Made by a program: the position numbers and the translations under genes. A stretch of 64,000 nucleotides of DNA from Miltoncostaea sp036826475. GTDB lineage: Bacteria > Actinomycetota > Thermoleophilia > Miltoncostaeales > Miltoncostaeaceae. Of the stretch, positions 57,071 through 64,000 are shown piece by piece (the first letter of the stretch is position 1; every line of letters starts with the position of its first letter). The notes below the pieces were generated by a model. The model was given only the letters and a program-made list of their open reading frames with translations, did no database searches and was not told where the DNA came from. The stretch lies in NCBI GenBank assembly GCA_036826475.1, contig DAISWG010000006.1, positions 16,709-80,708 on the forward strand. Reading direction: 5' to 3'.

Positions 57071-59857
57071 GTGCCCGAGCTCCGCCGCCCCGCCCGCCTG
57101 TCGATACTGGCGTTCCTGGTCGTGCTCCTGGGCGTCCTGTGGGTGGCGTCCGGCGCCTCCGCGGCCGAGCCGCCGAACCAGAACGACCCCTGCTCGTCGG
57201 GGGGTCGCGACACGTGTGGCACGACCGGCGTGGGGTCGTACGAGCGCTACCGGTACGGCGTGCGGTGGTTCGGCGACTACCGGGGCGCGGTCCCGGGGGC
57301 CGGACCCACGTTCTGCCTCGACCTGCGGTTCTGGTACCCGGACCGCGACTACGCGTTCGAGCGCATCGCCAACGAGGGGCTGCGCAACAAGGAGGGCGCG
57401 GGCGTCTCGATCGAGAAGCAGCGGCGCATGGCGTACGCCCTGTGGGAGTACGGCCGGTCGAGCATCCCCAGCCGCCAGGCGGCCGTCATGCTCTACGTCC
57501 ACGGGCTCATGGGCGACGGGGCCCCGGGCGAGGCCGATCCCGGCGCGATCGGTCCGCAGGTGGAGGCCCTGGTGGGCCGCATCGGCCGCGACGCGGCCCG
57601 GTTCCACGGCCCCTATCGGCTCGACCTCCAGGTCGCCGGGAACCTGAAGGCAGGGAACGCGGCGACCGGCACCGCCCGGGTCGTCTCGGCCGAGGGCAAC
57701 GCCGTGCCGGGCGTCCTCATCGAGCTCGACGGCTCGGGCACGACCGGCCTGCCCGCGAAGGTCCGCACCGACGGCAACGGCGTCGCGTCGTTCGGCTTCA
57801 CGCCCGCCACCGGCGCGGCCGTGTCGATCGACGCCCGCAGCGAGTCGATCGCCTCCACCCTCCCCCGGATCTTCCGCCCGACCGCCGGCGCGTCGGCCCG
57901 CAACGGCCAGCGGCTGGCCGCGGCGGCGAGCCAGCGGGTGTCCGCAACGGCCACCCAGGTGTCGTCGCGGGCCACGATCTCCATCTCCACCACGGCCTTC
58001 CCGTCGGCGGTGCTGGCGGGCCGGGCGGTGCGGGACCGGGTGCGGATCGGCGGGCTCCCCACGGGTCGGTCCACCACGATCACGGCGAACGTCCACGGGC
58101 CGTTCCGCACCCGCGCCGACATCCGCTGCGACGCGGCCCCCGCCGCCACCGGCACGTTCACGGTCACGAGATCCGGGACCACCGGCTCGCCCGTCGTGCG
58201 CCCCACCCGGCCCGGCTTCTACACGTATCAGCTGGTGCTGGCGGGTGACGCCGGCCTGGCCCCGGTCACCACACCGTGCGGGGAGCCCGCGGAGACGTTC
58301 GTGGTGCAACGTCAGCCCACGGTCACCACGAAGGTGAGCCGGCAGCAGGTGCGGCCCGGCGCGAGCATCACCGACACGGTCGTCGTGACCGGCCTCGGCG
58401 ACGAGCGGGCGACCGTGAACGCCGCCCTCCACGGCCCGTTCGCCAGCCGCGAGGCGGTGCGGTGCGACACGCCGCCGGTCTGGTCGGGCACGGTCGACGC
58501 CACCGGTGACGGCGAGTACGAGACCGCACCGGTCACGCTCACGACGCCGGGCTACTACACCTACCGGGAGACCATCGCCGCCACCGACTTCGTGCGCGCC
58601 ACCGAGACCGCGTGCAACGACGTTGCGGAGACCACGGTCGTGATGGGCACGCCGTCGGTGCGCACCCAGGTGAGCGCGCAGCAGACGGCGCCGGGCCGGG
58701 CGATCACCGACGCCGTCTCGGTCACGGGCCTGGGGTCGCTGTCGGCGACGGTGAACGTGGAGGTGTGGGGCCCGTTCGCCACCCGCGAGGCCATCACGTG
58801 CGCCGGCACCCCGTACGCCACCCAGACGCTGCCGGTGAACGGCGACGGGGAGTACACGACGCCGCCGGTCACGCTCGACCGGGCGGGCTTCTACACGTAC
58901 CGCGAGTCGATCGCGGCGACGGAGGCGTTCGACGCCATCACCACCCCGTGCGGCGAGGCCGCCGAGACGACGGTCGCGATCGCCGCCCCGAAGGTGACGA
59001 CGGTGGTGTCGGACGACGTGGTCCGGCCGGGGTCGGCGATCTCCGACACGATCCGCGTGAGCGGCCTGGGCAGGACGCCCGTGAAGGTCCAGGTGGAGCT
59101 GTTCGGCCCGTTCGCCTCGCGCGCGGCGATGCGCTGCGACGTGCGGCCGTTCTGGACGGGTGAGGTGACCGCCCAGGGCGACGGGACCATCCGCTCCGCG
59201 CCGGTGCGGATCGACGACGTCGGCTTCTACACCTACCGCGAGAGGATCGCCGGCACCACCGTGGTCCAGCCGGCCACCACGGCGTGCGGCGAGGTGGCCG
59301 AGACGTCGCTGGCGGCGCCGGCGGTGAACACCGGCCGCGGCGATTTCGCGGAGGCCGCGCGGGAGGCCCAGGCGGCCTCGCGGCCGACGCGCCTGCGGGT
59401 GCCCGACCTCTCGGTCGACGCGCCGGTGAACGCCGTCGGCATCAACCTGCGCAAGGGGGAGCTGGCGGTGCCGGCGGACATCAGCCGCACCGGCTGGTGG
59501 CGCGACGGCGCCTCCCCCGGCGACGCGGCGGGCAGCATCCTGGTCGGCGGCCACGTCGACAGCGCCCGCTCCGGCCCCGGGGCGTTCGTCCGCCTGGACG
59601 AGGCCCGCGCGGGGATGCGCGTGCAGGTGGTCAGCGCCGACGGCCGCACCCGGGCGTACCGCGTGGTGTCCGTGCGGCAGATGCCGAAGGACCGGCTGCC
59701 CACCGACATCTGGTCGCTCGAGGGCCGCAACCGGCTGAGCCTGGTGACGTGCGGCGGCCGCTTCGACCGGTCGACCGGCCACTACCTGGACAACATCGTG
59801 GTGGTCGCGGTCCCCGTGGCCGCCACGGGGACGTCGCGGAGGAGCCGGGCGACCTGA
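57071..59857 (+). CDS. Multidomain surface protein: thioester-like domain, Ig-like repeats, C-terminal sortase
   Basis: A 928-residue exported protein. Residues 1-32 form a signal peptide or anchor. Residues about 55-185 resemble the thioester (TED/TQXA) domain of Gram-positive adhesins: Cys82 in TFCLDL, then Gln136 in SRQAAVMLYVHG could form a Cys-Gln thioester. Residues 188-290 look like a beta-sandwich. Four repeats of about 110 residues follow (about 294-412, 417-523, 529-637, 641-746), each with GPF, a Cys pair 50 apart and GFYTYRE. A class F-like sortase domain ends the protein (about 770-916): His828 in VGGHVDS, Cys894 in LVTCGG, and Arg897 or Arg900. No LPXTG signal is seen. GGAGAG precedes the GTG. 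The sortase call is firm; the thioester call is inference. Confidence 0.82.
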   Translation: MPELRRPARLSILAFLVVLLGVLWVASGASAAEPPNQNDPCSSGGRDTCGTTGVGSYERYRYGVRWFGDYRGAVPGAGPTFCLDLRFWYPDRDYAFERIANEGLRNKEGAGVSIEKQRRMAYALWEYGRSSIPSRQAAVMLYVHGLMGDGAPGEADPGAIGPQVEALVGRIGRDAARFHGPYRLDLQVAGNLKAGNAATGTARVVSAEGNAVPGVLIELDGSGTTGLPAKVRTDGNGVASFGFTPATGAAVSIDARSESIASTLPRIFRPTAGASARNGQRLAAAASQRVSATATQVSSRATISISTTAFPSAVLAGRAVRDRVRIGGLPTGRSTTITANVHGPFRTRADIRCDAAPAATGTFTVTRSGTTGSPVVRPTRPGFYTYQLVLAGDAGLAPVTTPCGEPAETFVVQRQPTVTTKVSRQQVRPGASITDTVVVTGLGDERATVNAALHGPFASREAVRCDTPPVWSGTVDATGDGEYETAPVTLTTPGYYTYRETIAATDFVRATETACNDVAETTVVMGTPSVRTQVSAQQTAPGRAITDAVSVTGLGSLSATVNVEVWGPFATREAITCAGTPYATQTLPVNGDGEYTTPPVTLDRAGFYTYRESIAATEAFDAITTPCGEAAETTVAIAAPKVTTVVSDDVVRPGSAISDTIRVSGLGRTPVKVQVELFGPFASRAAMRCDVRPFWTGEVTAQGDGTIRSAPVRIDDVGFYTYRERIAGTTVVQPATTACGEVAETSLAAPAVNTGRGDFAEAAREAQAASRPTRLRVPDLSVDAPVNAVGINLRKGELAVPADISRTGWWRDGASPGDAAGSILVGGHVDSARSGPGAFVRLDEARAGMRVQVVSADGRTRAYRVVSVRQMPKDRLPTDIWSLEGRNRLSLVTCGGRFDRSTGHYLDNIVVVAVPVAATGTSRRSRAT

Positions 59858-59888
59858 CCTGACGTGGCCGGCCGGCGGGACGTACCGC

Positions 59889-60332
59889 CTAGTGCCGGCC
59901 GTTCCCGTCCACCGGGATGTCCATCTCGAACCAGACCTTCGCCCGGGGCGCGCCGTCGTGGCCGGCGCGGTCGGCGATGAGCCGCACGAGGGCCAGGCCG
60001 CGACCTCCGGTGGCGCCGTCGTCCGGGAGCGTCCAGTCCCGGTCCGGGGGGAGCCCGGGCCCGGTGTCGTGCACCTCGACGCGCAGGCGGTTGGCGTCGA
60101 GCCAGGCCCACAGCGTGACCGGCCCCGGACCGCCGTGGAGCAGGCCGTTCGTGACGAGCTCGGTGACGGCCAGCAGGGCGTCCGACCGGCGCTGGGGCGG
60201 CATGTCGATGCCCACCAGGTCCCGCACCAGCCGGCGGACGCCGGCGATGGCGCCGACGTCGTGCACGGTGGCCCGCAGGCGCGGGGCGCCCTCCCGGCGG
60301 CGCTCGGCCGGCGTGATGCCGTGCGGGCTCAG
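59889..60332 (-). CDS. RsbW-like ATP-binding anti-sigma/serine kinase, CTG start
   Basis: A 147-residue GHKL-fold ATPase. RATVHDVGAIAGVRRLV and LLAVTELVTNGLLHGG (N box), VHDTGPGLPP (G1) and GGRGLALVRLIAD (G2) are as in RsbW/SpoIIAB-type anti-sigma kinases, which bind an alternative sigma factor or anti-anti-sigma protein. The frame has no ATG, GTG or TTG upstream of the first strand. A CTG at 60332 overlaps the previous stop as CTGA, mirroring the GTGA junctions elsewhere; the first GTG (60266) would remove the first strand. It is behind a stress-sigma-like promoter (60556-60582). Confidence 0.8.
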   Translation of the reverse strand: MSPHGITPAERRREGAPRLRATVHDVGAIAGVRRLVRDLVGIDMPPQRRSDALLAVTELVTNGLLHGGPGPVTLWAWLDANRLRVEVHDTGPGLPPDRDWTLPDDGATGGRGLALVRLIADRAGHDGAPRAKVWFEMDIPVDGNGRH

Positions 60333-60520
60333 CGCGGCACCGGTCGATTGGATCCCGTCCGCCGTCCCTCCATCCCCGACACGTCCACCATGCGCCTGAT
60401 GCGGTTGAGCTCGTCGAAGCGCATGCCCAGCCGCCGCATGCGGCGCTGGTGCTCCCTGGCGGCCCGTGGGGCGCCCGGCACCATCCGCTGTGCGCCCGCC
60501 GGCGCCGAGTCCATCCCCAT
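60329..60520 (-). CDS. Small basic protein upstream of the anti-sigma-like gene
   Basis: A 63-residue Arg-rich protein with no recognised family; AAREHQRRMRRLGMRFDELNRIRRMVDVSG is predicted helical. Its ATG has GGAGG five bases upstream, and its stop overlaps the CTG start of the ATPase gene, so it is very likely translated. It could be a partner of the anti-sigma-like protein or simply a coupling leader cistron. Confidence 0.55.
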   Translation of the reverse strand: MGMDSAPAGAQRMVPGAPRAAREHQRRMRRLGMRFDELNRIRRMVDVSGMEGRRTGSNRPVPR

Positions 60521-60555
60521 CGCGTCCTCCGGGGTCGTCCGAACCGAAGACCCAT

Positions 60556-60582
60556 CTACCCCGGGGCCCGGGACGGGAAAAC
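60556..60582 (-). promoter_or_regulatory. Stress-sigma (SigB/SigF-like) promoter
   Basis: GTTTTC (60582-60577) and GGGTAG (60561-60556) are separated by 15 bases. This fits the GTTT-N14-16-GGGTA pattern of actinobacterial SigB/SigF-family promoters and is unlike the TAnnnT hexamers elsewhere here. It precedes the 63-residue gene and the RsbW-like gene. Confidence 0.5.
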
Positions 60583-60863
60583 CCCTGCGCCCGCCGGGCG
60601 CGATCATCGGAATCCTCGCCCCTCATGGCGTAAGGGATCGTCGTCTGGCTACCGTGGTCGGTGTCCGCGGCGGCGCCCTGTCGCGGGCCTCGGCCGGGCG
60701 GGCTGCCCAGATGGGCATCCGGCTCCGGCTCTCGCAGCCCACGGCGGTGGTCGCCGCAGGCTGGTGGTGGCGGCACCAGAGGGGTGGTGGTGCCGCCACC
60801 GCATGGGCCGGGACGTGCCGACGGGCGACCGGGCGATGGACCCCCGCCGGCGGCGGTGCAGCC
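60583..60863. other. Gene-free spacer
   Basis: Together with the promoter, the 343 bp between the small gene and the Rrf2 stop hold no open frame I can support. Apart from the hairpin at 60766-60800, nothing stands out. Confidence 0.5.
60766..60800. terminator. Hairpin downstream of the Rrf2 gene
   Basis: GGTGGCGGCACCA (60766-60778) and TGGTGCCGCCACC (60788-60800) form a perfect 13-bp stem with a 9-base loop, 64 bases after the Rrf2 stop. No T-run follows. Confidence 0.55.
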
Positions 60864-61286
60864 TCAGATGTGGAACATGGGCGCGCTGCGCAGGCGCGCC
60901 TCGCGCTCCTGGACGTCGGCGATGGTGATGCCGCCGAGCAGACCCGCCAGCGCGGCGCGGGCCTCCGACCACACGCCGTCGAGGGCGTCGTGCGGCTCGT
61001 CGTGGGCCCCGGATGGAGGGGTGATGCGCCCGTCCACCGTCTCCACCACCTCGAGGATGGTCACCTCCGCGGGGGCGCGCCGGAACGAGTAGCCGCCCTT
61101 CACGCCCCGCTGGCTCTGCAGGATCCCCGCACGGCGTAGGCCCGCGAACAGCTGCTCCAGGAAGTGCAGCGGGATCCCCCGCGCCTCGGCGACCTCCAGG
61201 ATCGGCACCGGGCCGTTCGCACCGCGCTCCGCGAGCTCGGAGAGCGCCAGGACGGCAGAGCGGCTCTTCTCCGTGATGGTGATCAG
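60864..61286 (-). CDS. Rrf2-family transcriptional regulator, CTG start
   Basis: A 140-residue winged-helix regulator. ITITEKSRSAVLALSELAERG, IPLHFLEQLFAGLRRAGILQSQRGVKGGYSFRRAPAEVTILEVVETVDG is the complete Rrf2 DNA-binding domain. There is no cysteine, so it cannot hold an IscR/NsrR-type Fe-S cluster and would be closer to CymR-like members. In this frame the first ATG/GTG/TTG codon is the GTG at 61208, which would remove the first helix. A CTG at 61286 with GGAG six bases upstream gives a complete domain. A TAAACT -10 lies at 61324-61319. The target is unknown; autoregulation is usual. Confidence 0.85.
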   Translation of the reverse strand: MITITEKSRSAVLALSELAERGANGPVPILEVAEARGIPLHFLEQLFAGLRRAGILQSQRGVKGGYSFRRAPAEVTILEVVETVDGRITPPSGAHDEPHDALDGVWSEARAALAGLLGGITIADVQEREARLRSAPMFHI

Positions 61287-61318
61287 CGGGAACTCCGTAA
61301 ATCAGGTGGCCTTAGGGG

Positions 61319-61324
61319 AGTTTA
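61319..61324 (-). promoter_or_regulatory. -10 hexamer of the Rrf2 gene
   Basis: TAAACT would start a leader of about 26 nt containing the GGAG used by the CTG start. AACTCC within it and GGAGTT at the ribosome site form an inverted repeat 20 bases apart, a possible operator. Confidence 0.4.
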
Positions 61325-61361
61325 TCCGATCCCCCGGGCCGGTCCCGCCGCGGAGCGGTCC

Positions 61362-61805
61362 TCAGTCCTCCATCAGGAGGTTCACGTACCCCTCCCGGGT
61401 GATGCGCGGCGTGTAGTCCTCGCCCGTCTCGCGGCTGCGCCGCTGGTACACGCGCTCCAGGGCGTCGATCCACGCGTCGAGGTCGCCCACCATGAACTCG
61501 TAGACGCACGCATCGGTGTGGATGAGCATCCTCGGGCGCTTGCCACCGAGGGGCATCTCCGCCGGCGACCTCGGGAAGCGCTCGATCTCCGTGACGTCGC
61601 CCAGGGGGATCTCGCGGCGCTTCGCCTGGAGGGCGTGATCCAGCACCGTCGGCACGAACAGGAGCCGGTCATCGGTCGCGTAGAGCGTCCCGTGCCGGGC
61701 GAGCCAGCCGTTCTGGAGATCGGCGCCGGACTGCTTGAGCACCGTCTCGCCGGGGCGGGGCCGGTCGGCGTGCTTCACCCGCGGGAGCTTGCGATTGGAG
61801 GCCAT
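61362..61805 (-). CDS. PH/GRAM-like domain protein of unknown function
   Basis: A 147-residue cytoplasmic protein. GWLARHGTLYATDDRLLFVPT, then REIPLGDVTEIERF and KRPRMLIHTDACVYEFMVGDLDAWIDALERVYQRR reproduce the seven-strand plus C-terminal helix pattern of PH or GRAM folds. In bacteria such domains bind membranes or partners; the role is unknown. A TACGTT hexamer six bases before the ATG indicates a leaderless mRNA. It is divergent from the gene at 61905. Confidence 0.65.
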   Translation of the reverse strand: MASNRKLPRVKHADRPRPGETVLKQSGADLQNGWLARHGTLYATDDRLLFVPTVLDHALQAKRREIPLGDVTEIERFPRSPAEMPLGGKRPRMLIHTDACVYEFMVGDLDAWIDALERVYQRRSRETGEDYTPRITREGYVNLLMED

Positions 61806-61811
61806 GGCCCC

Positions 61812-61817
61812 AACGTA
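61812..61817 (-). promoter_or_regulatory. -10 hexamer for leaderless PH-like gene
   Basis: TACGTT on the minus strand, six bases (GGGGCC), then ATG at 61805. Confidence 0.5.
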
Positions 61818-61904
61818 TCAGTGGCGCCGGACCGAGCCGTCCGAGGCCCTGACTAGGCTCCGGAAGCGATCAGGTGGTTTCCGCAACTTCGTGGAGAAGC
61901 TGCC

Positions 61905-62336
61905 CTGGACGCGTACGACGCCTGGCTCGCCGACTTCCTCCGCCGTCTCGCCCAGCACGACGACGGGGTCGCCCTTCTGGCCCGTGATCTCGCGTCGCGC
62001 ACCACGTGGACGGTCCGGGCGAAGGGATCCGACGAGTTCGGCACCCCGCCGCCCACCGCCGGCGAGCCGGCCGACGTCCACTGCGAGCGAGGCGCGGTGC
62101 GCCCACTCTGCTTCGAGGTGGAGCTGCCGGAGACCCTCGTGCGGCGCGCCACCGTTCAGCGCCTGCGCCACCTGGAGGCCACCGGCATCGAGCCGCGCGT
62201 CTGCCTGGTGGGCGAGTCGTCGCGCCACGAGCGCCAGATCGCCGAGGCGCGCCGGATGCTCCGCCGCGCCGGCCTGTCGCTGTCCGTCGCCGCCATCGCC
62301 CCGGGCGAGGACACCATCACGGGAGCCGACTGGTAG
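61905..62336 (+). CDS. Uncharacterised protein, CTG start
   Basis: A 143-residue protein. DAYDAWLADFLRRLAQHDDGVALLARDL is helical, RTTWTVRAKGSDEFG leads to a strand-rich centre, and RRATVQRLRHLEATGIEPRVCLVGESSRHERQIAEARRMLRRAGL ends the fold. I do not recognise a family. The frame has a stop at 61854 and no ATG, GTG or TTG before 62097, yet it is protein-like from 61905. The CTG there has GTGGAG 8 bases upstream. Starting at the GTG at 62097 would give only 79 residues and lose the N-terminal helices. Confidence 0.6.
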   Translation: MDAYDAWLADFLRRLAQHDDGVALLARDLASRTTWTVRAKGSDEFGTPPPTAGEPADVHCERGAVRPLCFEVELPETLVRRATVQRLRHLEATGIEPRVCLVGESSRHERQIAEARRMLRRAGLSLSVAAIAPGEDTITGADW

Positions 62337-62404
62337 GGGGTCCGACCGGGACACGGCCGCGCCCGTCTCTTCCCCCTCGGCGCGCGGCCGCCGCCCAGAC
62401 AACA

Positions 62405-62434
62405 GCGAGGGCGCCGGTCGGACGGCGCCCTCGC
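62405..62434. terminator. Bidirectional hairpin between convergent genes
   Basis: GCGAGGGCGCCG (62405-62416) and CGGCGCCCTCGC (62423-62434) form a perfect 12-bp stem with a 6-base loop between the gene ending at 62336 and the pyrophosphatase gene ending at 62481. On the minus strand TGTTGT follows, a weak U-rich tail. Confidence 0.65.
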
Positions 62435-62480
62435 AGACCTTCGATGTTCCCGAGCGGCCCGCGGAGCGGGCCGCGTCGGC

Positions 62481-64000
62481 TCAGTCCAGGAACGGGATGA
62501 TCAGGAGCGCCACGATGTTGGCGACCTTGATCATCGGGTTGATGGCCGGGCCGGCGGTGTCCTTGTAGGGGTCGCCGACGGTGTCGCCGGTGACCGCCGC
62601 CTTGTGGGCGATGGAGCCCTTCCCGCCGTGGTGCCCGTCCTCGATCATCTTCTTGGCGTTGTCCCACGCGCCTCCGCCGGAGGTCATGGAGATCGCCACG
62701 AAGATGCCGGTGACGATGACGCCGAGCAGCAGGCCGCCGAGCATCTCGCGGCCGTTGTTGATGCCGAAGATGAACGCGATGACGATCGGGAACACGATCG
62801 GGATCGCGGCGGGGATGAGCATCTCCCGCTGCGCCGACGCCGTCACGATGCGGACGCACCTGGCGTAGTCGGGCTTGTCGGTGCCCTCCATGATCCCCGG
62901 CTTCTCGCGGAACTGGCGGCGCACCTCCTCCACCACCTGGCCGCCCGCCTTGCCGACGGCCTCCATGGAGAACGCGGCGAAGAGGAACGGCATCATGCCG
63001 CCGACGAACAGGCCCACCACCACGAACGGGTTGACCAGGCTGAAGTCGACCGTCTCGAGCGCCGAGGCGCCGATGGTGTGGGCGAGCTCCTCCACGTAGG
63101 ACACGAACAGCACCACGGCCGCAAGACCGGCGGAGCCGATCGCGTAGCCCTTGGTGACGGCCTTCGTGGTGTTGCCGACCGCGTCGAGCGGGTCGGTGAT
63201 GTTCCGGACGCTCTCGTCCAGCTCCGCCATCTCGGCGATGCCGCCCGCGTTGTCCGTGATGGGGCCGAAGGCGTCGAGCGCCACGACCACGCCGGCCATG
63301 GAGAGCATCGCCATGACGGCCACGCCGATGCCGTAGAACGAGCCGAGCTCGTACGTGGCGGCGATGGCGGCGACGATCACCACGATCGGGGCGGCGGTCG
63401 CCTTCAGGCCGACCGCGAGGCCGGCGATGATGTTGGTCGCGTCGCCCGTCTCCGACGCCTTCGCGATCTTCTTCACCGGGGGCCACGCCGTGCCGGTGAA
63501 GTACTCGGTGATGGCCACCAGGGCCATCGTCACGCCGATGCCGATGACCGCGCACCAGAAGTAGTCGAGCCACGAGCCGGCGCCGGGCACGACGTCATCG
63601 ACGCCGTCCAGGAGCCAGTAGGTCACGGGCAGGAACCCGGCGATGGCGAGCAGCGCGGCCACGCCGAGGCCCGTGTAGAGGGCCGCCGTGACCGACCCGT
63701 TGGGGCCGACCCGGACGAACCAGGTGCCGATGATCGACGCGATGATCGACACGCCGCCGAGGGCGAGCGGGTAGATCAGCGCGTTGCCGAACTCGGTGAG
63801 GAACAGCGAGCCGAGGAACATCACGGCCACCGTGGTCACCGCGTACGTCTCGAACAGGTCGGCGGCCATGCCGGCGCAGTCGCCGACGTTGTCGCCCACG
63901 TTGTCGGCGATCACCGCCGGGTTGCGCGGGTCGTCCTCGGGGATGCCGGCCTCGACCTTGCCCACCAGGTCGGCGCCGACGTCGGCGCCCTTGGTGAAGA
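62481..64000 (-). CDS. hppA: Membrane-bound H+-translocating pyrophosphatase, 3' part
   Basis: The gene runs off the right edge; about 506 C-terminal residues are present. It hydrolyses pyrophosphate to pump protons across the membrane. FTKGADVGADLVGKVEAGIPEDDPRNPAVIADNVGDNVGDCAGMAADLFE holds the PPi/Mg-binding loops, and the second half of the site is GDNAGGIAEMAE-like (FGPITDNAGGIAEMAELDE) with GDTVGDPYKDTAGPAINPMIK near the end. The segment GNTTKAVTKG has Lys and Thr at the positions that distinguish K+-independent proton pumps from K+-dependent ones. Around twelve membrane helices remain. It could use PPi released by nucleotide and nucleic acid synthesis. Confidence 0.95.
   Translation of the reverse strand, partial: FTKGADVGADLVGKVEAGIPEDDPRNPAVIADNVGDNVGDCAGMAADLFETYAVTTVAVMFLGSLFLTEFGNALIYPLALGGVSIIASIIGTWFVRVGPNGSVTAALYTGLGVAALLAIAGFLPVTYWLLDGVDDVVPGAGSWLDYFWCAVIGIGVTMALVAITEYFTGTAWPPVKKIAKASETGDATNIIAGLAVGLKATAAPIVVIVAAIAATYELGSFYGIGVAVMAMLSMAGVVVALDAFGPITDNAGGIAEMAELDESVRNITDPLDAVGNTTKAVTKGYAIGSAGLAAVVLFVSYVEELAHTIGASALETVDFSLVNPFVVVGLFVGGMMPFLFAAFSMEAVGKAGGQVVEEVRRQFREKPGIMEGTDKPDYARCVRIVTASAQREMLIPAAIPIVFPIVIAFIFGINNGREMLGGLLLGVIVTGIFVAISMTSGGGAWDNAKKMIEDGHHGGKGSIAHKAAVTGDTVGDPYKDTAGPAINPMIKVANIVALLIIPFLD

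Noticed and set aside
61284..61324. Leader hairpin hiding the Rrf2 ribosome-binding site (AACTCC with GGAGTT)
   Set aside because: The AACTCC arm overlaps the predicted -10 hexamer and would not be in the transcript; an operator role is still possible.

Overview
The window is very GC-rich, densely coded chromosomal DNA from what looks like an actinobacterium, most plausibly of the Thermoleophilia/Solirubrobacterales type. The reasons are frequent GTG starts, 4-nt GTGA/ATGA gene overlaps, an F420-type NADP reductase, a luciferase-like flavin/F420 oxidoreductase, a class F-type sortase, LuxR-type two-component proteins and an H+-pyrophosphatase. No tRNA, rRNA, insertion sequence, prophage or CRISPR array was seen. 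The taxonomic call is inference from gene content and base composition.

Layout. 1-8.8 kb: a partial LLM oxidoreductase, a DUF2079 membrane protein, a secreted protein, a secreted subtilase, a sugar epimerase, an SRPBCC protein overlapping a photolyase, and an orphan CheW. 8.9-12.6 kb: a TPP riboswitch followed by thiL and a ThiXYZ-like ABC importer. 12.6-16 kb: a type IV prepilin-like protein, an FtsH-like protease, a minimal zincin and a nitroreductase. 16-19.8 kb: pcrA-folD-npdG. 19.8-25.9 kb: cysE divergent from a stand-alone NIL-domain gene, a GNAT, a methyltransferase, PPK2, cysK and an adenosine kinase-like gene.

26-57 kb is an almost uninterrupted purine, pyrimidine and nucleoside uptake and breakdown island. 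An eight-gene operon (34.7 to 26.0 kb) encodes xanthine dehydrogenase, 8-oxoguanine deaminase, OHCU decarboxylase, allantoinase, ureidoglycine aminohydrolase and allantoate amidohydrolase. A two-component system lies directly upstream. Uricase and HIU hydrolase are on the other strand at 38.3-39.5 kb, so the route from xanthine to ureidoglycolate is complete. Next come a BmpA-type nucleoside ABC importer with both permeases fused, then a HAD hydrolase, cytidine deaminase, pyrimidine-nucleoside phosphorylase, adenosine deaminase and a LOG-type nucleotide hydrolase. Last is a seven-gene operon: purine nucleoside phosphorylase, phosphopentomutase-like enzyme, deoC, two aldehyde dehydrogenases, psuG and a PfkB kinase. 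Together these would import nucleosides, release and deaminate the bases, send pentose or deoxypentose phosphates to central metabolism and oxidise purine rings for nitrogen.

57-64 kb: a 928-residue surface protein with a thioester-like domain, four Ig-like repeats and a C-terminal sortase domain; an RsbW-like ATPase behind a stress-sigma-like promoter; an Rrf2 regulator; two uncharacterised genes; and the 3' part of an H+-pyrophosphatase gene.

Two expression features recur. Many operon-head genes have a TAnnnT -10 hexamer 6-8 nt before the start codon, implying leaderless mRNAs. Four genes appear to use CTG starts. A 20-bp palindromic motif (GATGCGYCRATYGRCGCATC-like) is scattered through genes and spacers.
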